Part shown: positions 41,184-48,069 of the stretch, piece by piece
Position numbering within the stretch: position 1 is the first letter of the stretch
Layout of the letters: each line of letters opens with the position of its first letter
NCBI GenBank assembly: GCA_937625935.1
Contig: OW569347.1
Coordinates: forward strand, 62,001 to 126,000
Origin: Tetramitus jugosus
Lineage: Eukaryota > Heterolobosea > Eutetramitea > Acrasida > Vahlkampfiidae
Direction: 5' to 3'
DNA: 64,000 nt
The notes under the pieces: model-generated
Seen by the model: only the letters and a program-made list of their open reading frames with translations
Told to the model about the DNA's origin: nothing
Database searches by the model: none
Made by a program: the position numbers and the translations under genes

Positions 41184-41238
41184 TCCTCTACTCATTAAAT
41201 ATATTGGATCACTTTTTTTTACTCTCATTCTTACGTGC

Positions 41239-41970
41239 TTACTTGTTGTTCATGTTGATTGAAAATGTTCCATTGCTCTCGTCTTTCTGCATCTTGAAAT
41301 TGTCCAAACTGAGCCCAATCTTGCCCAACAATGAATTACCCAAATCTTTCAACTGGGACAGCATTTGATCCATCTCCTGTTTTCTCTTTTGTTCCAACAG
41401 TTCCTGCAATCGCTTGTATTCAGTCTGAGCCAATTGACTTTCCGCATTCGTCTCAACCAACAACTTTGCATCCGAGTGAGCTTCTTCAATGCGACCCAAC
41501 GACTCATACGCTTGCATCCTTCGAAACAGTGCCTTACTGTAGTGAGGAATGAGAGAGAGTGCAGTAGAGGCTTCATCGATGGCTCTATTGTAGGCACCGG
41601 TGAGAACAAAGCATGCTGCCAGGTTCGACCGTACCATGCACTCAATTTCTCTACACTGCTTATCATTTTCGTCCAATTCTTCTTCTTCCTCTCTTGTTTC
41701 TTTCACTTGTTCTTCTCCATTGTTGTCTTCACTCGATTGTTTCTCATTCAAAGTAGTATCATTATTCTTATGATCATCATCATCATCGGTATTATTGACA
41801 TTCGATAGTAGTGCATCTTCACTTTGTTCGGGATCAGATAATTGACAGAATGGAAGAGCTTCAAAATAGAATTGGATGGCACCTTCGTAATCCTTCCGTT
41901 TAAAACATTCATTTCCTTTTTCTTTGAGAGTGGTTGCTTGTTGTGGATCGATTGCTTGAATGATTGTCAT
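41239..41970 (-). CDS. TTC1: TPR protein TTC1-like co-chaperone
   Basis: 243 aa, intronless. TPR 1 ('LKEKGNECFKRKDYEGAIQFYFEAL') begins near residue 15; an acidic Asp/Asn/Glu insertion (about 45-105) separates it from TPRs 2 and 3 ('RSNLAACFVLTGAYNRAIDEA', 'KALFRRMQAYESLGRIEEA'). The C terminus 'QLKDLGNSLLGKIGLSLDNF...NGTFSINM' is the TTC1 signature block. TTC1 proteins bind Hsp70/Hsp90 C termini and small GTPases. A Fanzor transposon begins 88 bp upstream of its ATG, so the promoter is either very short or partly inside the element. Confidence 0.88.
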   Translation of the reverse strand: MTIIQAIDPQQATTLKEKGNECFKRKDYEGAIQFYFEALPFCQLSDPEQSEDALLSNVNNTDDDDDHKNNDTTLNEKQSSEDNNGEEQVKETREEEEELDENDKQCREIECMVRSNLAACFVLTGAYNRAIDEASTALSLIPHYSKALFRRMQAYESLGRIEEAHSDAKLLVETNAESQLAQTEYKRLQELLEQKRKQEMDQMLSQLKDLGNSLLGKIGLSLDNFKMQKDESNGTFSINMNNK

Positions 41971-42058
41971 CGTTCTGTTTGGTGTGAGTTGTTTTCTCTT
42001 TTTTGTTCCTGAAAGAAATGGATAAAAATAGCACTGTGAAGCTTGAAATAATGAAATG

Positions 42059-42076
42059 TTTAAGGTGGCGGTCTAC
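42059..42076 (+). repeat. Left terminal inverted repeat
   Basis: 18 bp, exact inverse of 44714-44731. The adjacent left flank (...gaaatg) is where a target-adjacent motif for the nuclease would be expected, by analogy with TnpB elements. Confidence 0.92.
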
Positions 42077-42718
42077 CAACTCCTCGTATAAATAGGGCTC
42101 CTCGTATAAAATGATTTTTGTTTGAGAAAAAAGAAGCAAGATGTGGGTCGATCAAAAAACATCAGAATCCATACACAAGAGTTAATCATCCACAATACTG
42201 TGAATTCTCGGTTACAAGCAACACTTTCGTGCTTTGTGATTTCTCTGCGGCGGAGGTTCGGGCTTCTTTATTTGGGCTAGTTGACAGGAACATTGAATCT
42301 CTGGAGAATACAAAAACACACTTGGATGATGAGTCATCCACACGTTGTCATTAAACAAGTTCTGAGTCAAAGATGCAATACTTGGTAGAGTTTCATATTG
42401 GAGTCTCCTCCAGTAGATGATTTCGGTTGTTGTGTGTATTGGTTCAGAGGATGGACGATGGACGTTTTCTTTCAAGACGCGAGATTGAACCACCACCCAA
42501 GAAGAAATAAAGCATTTGCCAAACGAGTAACGTCATCTTTCTGTTGTCTAAATCTCAGTTTCCTCTAAGCTGCGGAATTGGTGCAGTTGTAAAAATTTCC
42601 GTTGAGACTGTCTTTACAACGGCAACGGCCATCTTCCTCGGTTTAAAAAGCGCTGTCTTTTTCGCTGTTTGATTCAACTCACACAACAAATACACCACAC
42701 AACAAATACAAAAACATT
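42077..42718 (+). promoter_or_regulatory. Left non-coding part of the Fanzor element
   Basis: 642 bp. It holds a direct repeat CTCCTCGTATA (42080-42090 and 42098-42108, 18 bp apart) next to the left end, an inverted repeat TGGATGA/TCATCCA (42323-42329, 42334-42340), and near 42630-42718 a probable promoter/leader with a CA-rich stretch before the ATG. Small open frames (for example 42118-42354) have no recognisable similarity. Subterminal repeats are often transposase-binding sites; that is inference. Confidence 0.5.
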
Positions 42719-44641
42719 ATGCCACGAGGCGTGCCTAAGGACGGCAAGAGAAAGAGAAAGAGAGAGACTGTCAAAAAGGATGAATACTCATCACATTACG
42801 TGGTCAAGGTCGGTCTGAAGTCTCTATTGTTGCATCATCCAACTCTTTTACCAATCATACAAACTCAAGCTCTGGAGATTACAAGGATAGCTCTTCGACT
42901 CACAAGATTTATAAACATATTTGTTTTGAGGCACTTGGAGAACAATTGTGATATCCCTCTCTTGAATCAAGGATTTATTCAACGAATCGGTTCAGTGTTG
43001 TTTGGACGCAAGTCGAAGACAAGAGACGATAATGTCAACCTCATCAACGGGTCTGTCAACATGGATGACGTAACAATCAAGCTAAGGAAGATTTATGAGA
43101 AGTTTTCCAAATCCATCAATTACGTTGCCAAGTCTCTCAATGTCAATATTTCTAACATGCTCAAGTTCACATTGGAACAAAGACTGAGAAAGTATTTGAG
43201 AGTGAGGATGAATCAATTGCACAATGACCAATCAATCCCAAGGTCTGAATACAGAAGAGTCATAGAATACATCATCAGAAAGTTGACATTCGCCACTCCA
43301 GTTTATGATTTTGTCAAACTGCCTCCAAAAGAGTTGATAGAGACTATTCCTGTGTTGATCCGAGAGGTTCGAACACTTGTTGGTGCTAAAACTGACGAAG
43401 TGATTGATGAATCGTTTGTGAACAACAACACCAACAACATGCTGAAGTTTTACTGGCATGCTCAACAGTTTCTGATTGGCAATGATACGAAATCATTTGC
43501 ATTGTTACCCTTGTCCCACTTCAAATGTAGATGCATGGAGATTGGTATAACGGAACTGACAGACATGCTCCAACAGAAGAAGAAACCAGGAGTACAAAAG
43601 AAGGGTAATGTACAAGTTATTGAACCCATTGAATTGAAATACAATCTCAAGTGTTTGAATATCGGAACAAAGAAGATTCAAATCGACTCTATCAGAACTG
43701 ACGGTATTCAAGCCTCAGTTGTTCTCAGACATCAACTCGTTGGCAATCACAAGAACAATAAGGCAAAGGAATCCAAGAAAGAAGCAAAGAAGAGAAAGAA
43801 AGAAACAAGTATGAACGAAGGTGCTGAATATTTGGTTGGGATTGACCCGGGTATTGTTACGTTGGTGAGTTGTGCAGATTCAGATGGCAAGAAGTGGGAG
43901 TTTTCTAACAAAACATATAGACATCTGTCCCACCATTCAAAAAACTCCAAGCGATTGTTGAAATACAAAGCAGAATGGAACGAAATGAATGAGAAGAACT
44001 TGGATGAACTCCATAACTCAATCAAACAGGCCGGTGTACCAACAAGTGGTCTGTTCCTTGAACACATCAATTCTGTAATGAAAGTCGAGGATGATTTGTT
44101 GAATTTTTATTGCACCCCAAAGGTGAAGAGACTGAATTGGGATAGCTATATAATGAGAGATAAGACGATTGCCAATGTTATGAATGACTTTCGAAAGAGA
44201 GCAAATGGAAGAACCATGTTAATTGGGATGGGCAATGCTGGTTTTGGTCATTGTTACAAAGGACATGCTCCAACACCAAAAGGAAAGCTATTGAAAAAGT
44301 TGAATGAGCACTTCAAAGTGAAAATGATCGACGAGTTCATGACAAGTCAGAAATGTCATCATTGCCATTCTCACATGAAGCCAGTCAAGCATAAGAGAAT
44401 AGACAAGAATGGAACGTTGAATGTCTCTGTCGTCCGAGGAGTTAAACAGTGTGCAACCACTAAATGTTTAGTGACTCACAACAGAGACATCAATGCGGCC
44501 AAGAACATGCTCCATCTACTGAGAACAGAAATGGATGGACAGTCACGTCCCGATGCCTTCAAGAGGAAGAAAAAGGTCGCAAAAGAATTAATCAAAATGG
44601 TGGAACACCTCCAAGGCTCACTCCATCAAGCTGCTATGTAA
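42719..44641 (+). CDS. Fanzor: eukaryotic TnpB-like RNA-guided DNA endonuclease
   Basis: 640 aa, intronless. Fanzors are eukaryotic relatives of IS200/IS605 TnpB and Cas12 and cut DNA guided by an RNA encoded at the element's end. Visible: an N-terminal basic nuclear-localisation-like cluster (GKRKRKRE); a helical recognition region to about 360; RuvC-I 'YLVGIDPGIVTLVS' with D376; RuvC-II 'MLIGMGNAGFG', where the usual Glu position is Gly (about residue 503-505); then 'IDEFMTSQKC' with E539, the relocated glutamate known from Fanzors; a zinc ribbon C546-x2-C549 and C578-x4-C583; and RuvC-III 'HNRDINAAKNM' with D590. All three acidic residues are present, so it could be active. The codon choice looks like that of its neighbours. 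Fanzors have been characterised from Naegleria, which suits the host. Confidence 0.93.
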   Translation: MPRGVPKDGKRKRKRETVKKDEYSSHYVVKVGLKSLLLHHPTLLPIIQTQALEITRIALRLTRFINIFVLRHLENNCDIPLLNQGFIQRIGSVLFGRKSKTRDDNVNLINGSVNMDDVTIKLRKIYEKFSKSINYVAKSLNVNISNMLKFTLEQRLRKYLRVRMNQLHNDQSIPRSEYRRVIEYIIRKLTFATPVYDFVKLPPKELIETIPVLIREVRTLVGAKTDEVIDESFVNNNTNNMLKFYWHAQQFLIGNDTKSFALLPLSHFKCRCMEIGITELTDMLQQKKKPGVQKKGNVQVIEPIELKYNLKCLNIGTKKIQIDSIRTDGIQASVVLRHQLVGNHKNNKAKESKKEAKKRKKETSMNEGAEYLVGIDPGIVTLVSCADSDGKKWEFSNKTYRHLSHHSKNSKRLLKYKAEWNEMNEKNLDELHNSIKQAGVPTSGLFLEHINSVMKVEDDLLNFYCTPKVKRLNWDSYIMRDKTIANVMNDFRKRANGRTMLIGMGNAGFGHCYKGHAPTPKGKLLKKLNEHFKVKMIDEFMTSQKCHHCHSHMKPVKHKRIDKNGTLNVSVVRGVKQCATTKCLVTHNRDINAAKNMLHLLRTEMDGQSRPDAFKRKKKVAKELIKMVEHLQGSLHQAAM

Positions 44642-44692
44642 ATCCCGATTATGTAGGAGCGTTAAGGTGTCTTATCGGGAAACCATAATGTT

Positions 44693-44698
44693 TTTATT
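44693..44698 (-). terminator. AATAAA for AVEN located inside the transposon
   Basis: On the minus strand the loop side of stem 2 reads AATAAA, 43-48 bp past the AVEN stop. It is the nearest polyadenylation hexamer I see for AVEN. Confidence 0.4.
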
Positions 44699-44713
44699 AT
44701 GGCTTGATCGACA

Positions 44714-44731
44714 GTAGACCGCCACCTTAAA
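44714..44731 (-). repeat. Right terminal inverted repeat
   Basis: 18 bp, exact inverse of 42059-42076. It ends 9 bp before the AVEN stop codon, which reads on the opposite strand. Confidence 0.92.
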
Positions 44732-44740
44732 GTTCATTGC

Positions 44741-46210
44741 TTAGATGAGACTGTCTAACCAGTCATCCAAGTTATCATCACTCTTTTTTGGTGTGACATT
44801 TGTTGCTGTGCTTGTTTTAGTTGGTACAGCCGATATTGTTGGTGGAGACTTGGTGGTGTTCACTTGTGCTGTTCTGGAGCCTTGATTCTGCACAGCAGCA
44901 ACAGAGGTACCTTTTGAATCTCCCAACAGATTATCAATGAAATCTAAGTCATCTTGTTCCTGTTTGTTATTATTCCTAATGTCAGATCTGTGATGTGGTG
45001 GTACAGTAGTCAAGTTTACAGATGAGTCAATCTGATTGAAAAAGTCGTCATCAGCATCATCGTTCCTATGAACGGTCACTCTGTCCTGTTGTTTTGTGAC
45101 GCCTGTCGATATTGTGTTTGGTGCTGTGGTTCTTTGTGCACTGACTGGTGTTTCTTTCTGTTGAGATTGAACGACAGTTGGTGGTTGATGAGCTTCTTTG
45201 GTCACTGTCGTCGACGTTGCTGCTTCAACTTGCTTATCATTGCTCTCATTTTCATCATCACTCTCTGCTAATTCTTCTTCTGAGATGTCGTCCAAATCGT
45301 ATTCGTCGTCATCTTCATCTTGTTCCTCTAGTTCCTGTTCCTTTTCACTCAATTGTTGCTGCTCAACTTGTTGTTGTTGATATTTACTATTGAGATCAAT
45401 GGATGAGATAGGAACAGATGCTGGCTGTTGATGCTCATTGCACAAGTGAGCCAACGATACACTACTCACAGTCACAAACCTTCCATTGTCACTCGATTGA
45501 TCATGCTTCTTCTTGTCCGTTTCTCCACCACCAACAATTGATGATGAATGTACCTTCATAATAGAACTCAACACACAATCATCTTGCTCTGCAAACAAAT
45601 TCAATCTCTGTTGAACAGGCAACAACTTTAACTCGTTTGCCAATTGATTCGTATTCAAATTAAACAAATCATCCGTATCAGCATTCACATTCGCAGCATC
45701 CGTATCCAATTCCCACTCTTTTTCCCATGGTTTCCTGTGATAGGAACTCGCACCACTCAAATCATCCAACAATACTTGCAAGTACCGTGCTCTCTCATCC
45801 TTGACACCAAATTTTGTCATGAGTAATTCATTATTTTCCTCTTCATCATTATCACTTTCATCTGCGTCCTGATAACGATATTCATTACTCTGAATCGGGC
45901 GATGACCAAATGCACTCTTCTCCACGTTATTGACATCAACAGTATCAACAGCATCAACAGCATTTGCATCACGATTCTGTTTGAGAATAAAAGATGGAGT
46001 GAAACGAAAGCCTCTGGAACCTCCACCTCCAACACCACCACCAACACCTCCACTACTGCTACTGCCACTCATAGCAAAGTGCTTATCACCAGCACCACGA
46101 TGTTTTTGATGCTTCTTGTTTTTAGTGTAGCTCTTGGGAGGTTTCGTATTCTTTTTTTTCGTTGATGATGCTGTTGCATTGGCACTACTCTTTGTCGTTG
46201 TGGAACTCAT
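44741..46210 (-). CDS. AVEN: AVEN-like protein
   Basis: 489 aa from the ATG at 46210; the frame is open further up but only to a codon inside the neighbour's coding region. Animal Aven is an RGG-rich, membrane- and RNA-associated regulator of apoptosis and translation. Matches here: a 'LLDDLSGASSYHRKPWEKEWELD' region like Aven's FSxLLSSAGDS...EKEW segment, then 'LANELKLLPVQQRLNLFAE' like its 'LQELPLCLRLNVAAE', 'DDLDFIDNLLGD', and the C-terminal D-x-L-D-D-W-L-D-S-L-I box that closes Aven proteins. The N terminus is Lys/Gly-rich (residues 1-75), the centre Gln/acidic. A caspase-related role should not be assumed in a protist. Confidence 0.72.
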   Translation of the reverse strand: MSSTTTKSSANATASSTKKKNTKPPKSYTKNKKHQKHRGAGDKHFAMSGSSSSGGVGGGVGGGGSRGFRFTPSFILKQNRDANAVDAVDTVDVNNVEKSAFGHRPIQSNEYRYQDADESDNDEEENNELLMTKFGVKDERARYLQVLLDDLSGASSYHRKPWEKEWELDTDAANVNADTDDLFNLNTNQLANELKLLPVQQRLNLFAEQDDCVLSSIMKVHSSSIVGGGETDKKKHDQSSDNGRFVTVSSVSLAHLCNEHQQPASVPISSIDLNSKYQQQQVEQQQLSEKEQELEEQDEDDDEYDLDDISEEELAESDDENESNDKQVEAATSTTVTKEAHQPPTVVQSQQKETPVSAQRTTAPNTISTGVTKQQDRVTVHRNDDADDDFFNQIDSSVNLTTVPPHHRSDIRNNNKQEQDDLDFIDNLLGDSKGTSVAAVQNQGSRTAQVNTTKSPPTISAVPTKTSTATNVTPKKSDDNLDDWLDSLI

Positions 46211-46305
46211 CTCTCTCAATGTTTGTGTTCTTGTTGTTTTTTTGGTGATCGGGAGAAAAAATTTTGAGAAGTTCAAAAAGCGAAAAAAACAAAAACAACA
46301 CAAAA
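46211..46305. promoter_or_regulatory. 95-bp bidirectional promoter, AVEN/EngB
   Basis: Two start codons face apart across 95 bp, so both promoters and leaders must fit here. It contains homopolymer A/T runs and no obvious TATA box. Confidence 0.5.
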
Positions 46306-48057
46306 ATGATGATGTGGAATGCAAGAAAATACATCATGACAACAAGTAGTCACCAACTGTGCAACTCATTGTTGAGGAGACCACAGTTGATTCTCTTTCA
46401 TGATTCACCACTCTTGCGATCCTATGCCAAAAGAATTACTCTTCCCACAAGTGGATCAACAACTACAACTACAACCACGAGTAGTAGTAATAACAATAGC
46501 ACGCCAATGTCAACAATCATAGAAATGCCATCATTACCACATGAATTCACTACTCGAACAAAAATCAACGACAAGAAACCAAAATCAACAACCAATTCTC
46601 CTACTACGAGCAATCACAAAACAACAACGACAATTAAACCAAAAACCACCAACAACAACAACACTACCACTACCACTACCACCACCACCACCAAAAAGAA
46701 TGAAAAATCATCAACATTGCCATCACAACAACCCATACAAGTGTCTCTTGCAGAGAAAATGATTGCCAAAAGACATCGATTACACTCTTATTTCAATCAC
46801 GATGCTTCAACAATGTCATCGACTCATCATCGTGCCTCTTCTTCTGTTCCTGTTGCTCCTCCTACAGTCACCAAAATGGAAAAGAAATTATTGGACGTTG
46901 AAAAACGAAATGCTTGGAAACAACAACAGAATCAACAGCAGCAGCAGAATCAAAAAGTGGGAAACATTTCAAGTGATTTTTCATTTGTCAAATCAAGTAC
47001 TCATTGGAAACAATTGCCCATTATGCCACACATTCGCAACTATATTGAACGAATTCAAGGCGGAAAATATTATTCATCGTCGTCTCGTAATCGAGTGGAT
47101 CGACGAATGAAGAACAAGGTGTCTGCACCGAAATTCAAGAAAATTTCACTCAAGAGCAGTAGCCCTGTGAGTGATGATGCAAGTGGTGATGCAAAGTTGA
47201 ACAGTCAAAATGGTGCGACAGTCTTGTCGAAAACATCACGTGAAGTCATTGCACTGTACGATCACATTTTTGATAACAAGAAGGTCAAGTTTATGGCCAG
47301 TGCGTCCAAGCAGGAATCTATTCCTCATCCGCAGTATCTACTCACTGGAAAACCAATGACAACGACGACAACGACTTTAACTACGAATGGGAATACGAAT
47401 GTTAATGCGAATGCTGCTGCTGTTCACCATCATGCCAAGTATTTGCCTGAAGTGGCATTTGCAGGAAGATCAAACGTTGGAAAATCAAGTTTGTTAAACG
47501 CGTTGGTCAACAGTGGTGGTAAGGCACGTGTGGGAAACAAGCCCGGTCTCACACAGTCCATCAACTTTTTCAATGTCAGTGGATTCATGTGCTTCATTGA
47601 TTTGCCTGGTTATGGATTCGCGTTGGCCGAGAATGAAAAGTCAGAGTATTGGAACGAGTTTGTCAAATGGTTCCTGTACAATCGACACAATCACACCAAG
47701 ACACTCAAGAGAGTGTTCGTGTTGATTGATTCTAGGCATGGACTGAAGGCATCAGACTATGAATTCCTGCAGTTTCTCACTGTGAACAAGGTACAGAATC
47801 AAATCGTGTTCACAAAGAATGATTTGATACCGGGTGGTGAGTTGGCAAAGAAGTTGTATGCAATGGAGTTGGCCATGAAGGAAGACGAGGTCACATTTAG
47901 GTACACGATGCCTCAAATTCTTCTCGCGAGCTCAAAGAGCAACAGTGGCGTGCATGACCTTCAGAGGATATTGACATCGTTTATCGAGCCACAAAAAATT
48001 GCACAGACAAAAGCAAAATTACAATTGAAACGAGTCCAGGAACAAGTTCTCTTTTGA
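46306..48057 (+). CDS. GTPBP8: EngB/YihA-type GTPase (GTPBP8-like), probably mitochondrial
   Basis: 583 aa from the first ATG at 46306 (upstream in-frame codons offer only TTG). EngB GTPases assist large ribosomal subunit assembly; the eukaryotic nuclear-encoded form is mitochondrial. The N terminus 'ARKYIMTTSSHQLCNSLLRR' is a plausible mitochondrial targeting sequence. Residues 30-330 are low-complexity (Thr, Asn, Lys, Gln). The G domain starts near 380: 'VAFAGRSNVGKSS' (G1), 'KPGLTQSINFF' (G2), 'DLPGYG' (G3), 'TKND' (G4), 'ASSKSNSG' (G5). The extension is unusually long compared with bacterial EngB (about 200 aa). Confidence 0.88.
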   Translation: MMMWNARKYIMTTSSHQLCNSLLRRPQLILFHDSPLLRSYAKRITLPTSGSTTTTTTTSSSNNNSTPMSTIIEMPSLPHEFTTRTKINDKKPKSTTNSPTTSNHKTTTTIKPKTTNNNNTTTTTTTTTTKKNEKSSTLPSQQPIQVSLAEKMIAKRHRLHSYFNHDASTMSSTHHRASSSVPVAPPTVTKMEKKLLDVEKRNAWKQQQNQQQQQNQKVGNISSDFSFVKSSTHWKQLPIMPHIRNYIERIQGGKYYSSSSRNRVDRRMKNKVSAPKFKKISLKSSSPVSDDASGDAKLNSQNGATVLSKTSREVIALYDHIFDNKKVKFMASASKQESIPHPQYLLTGKPMTTTTTTLTTNGNTNVNANAAAVHHHAKYLPEVAFAGRSNVGKSSLLNALVNSGGKARVGNKPGLTQSINFFNVSGFMCFIDLPGYGFALAENEKSEYWNEFVKWFLYNRHNHTKTLKRVFVLIDSRHGLKASDYEFLQFLTVNKVQNQIVFTKNDLIPGGELAKKLYAMELAMKEDEVTFRYTMPQILLASSKSNSGVHDLQRILTSFIEPQKIAQTKAKLQLKRVQEQVLF

Positions 48058-48069
48058 AAATCCAACAGT

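Larger units (their letters stand above)
42059..44731 (+). mobile_element. Fanzor-carrying DNA transposon with 18-bp perfect terminal inverted repeats
   Basis: The sequence TTTAAGGTGGCGGTCTAC at 42059-42076 recurs as its exact reverse complement at 44714-44731, bounding 2.67 kb. TTAA (42060-42063 and 44727-44730) or TA could be the target duplication; both sit at the symmetric ends. The only substantial gene inside is the Fanzor nuclease; there is no DDE transposase, so the element should be non-autonomous for transposition and mobilised in trans. It occupies the gap between TTC1 and AVEN almost exactly. The terminal match is exact, consistent with recent activity. Confidence 0.9.
44642..44731 (+). 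ncRNA. Candidate Fanzor guide-RNA scaffold (omega/fRNA) at the right end
   Basis: The 90 bp from the Fanzor stop to the right end fold well by hand. Stem 1: TCCCGAT (44643-44649) with ATCGGGA (44674-44680). Stem 2: CCATAAT (44683-44689) with ATTATGG (44696-44702), loop GTTTTT. In addition TTAAGGTG (44662-44669), within the loop of stem 1, is the exact complement of CACCTTAA (44723-44730) in the terminal repeat, giving a pseudoknot. TnpB and Fanzor guide RNAs lie at this position, with the guide read from DNA just outside the right end. Transcription is not shown by sequence. Confidence 0.5.

Noticed and set aside
42118-42496. Small open frames on both strands in the left part of the Fanzor element
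   Set aside because: No motif, no similarity I recognise and composition like the surrounding non-coding DNA. A second transposon gene cannot be supported.
46264-46305. EngB start at 46264
   Set aside because: The codon is TTG; the first ATG is 46306.
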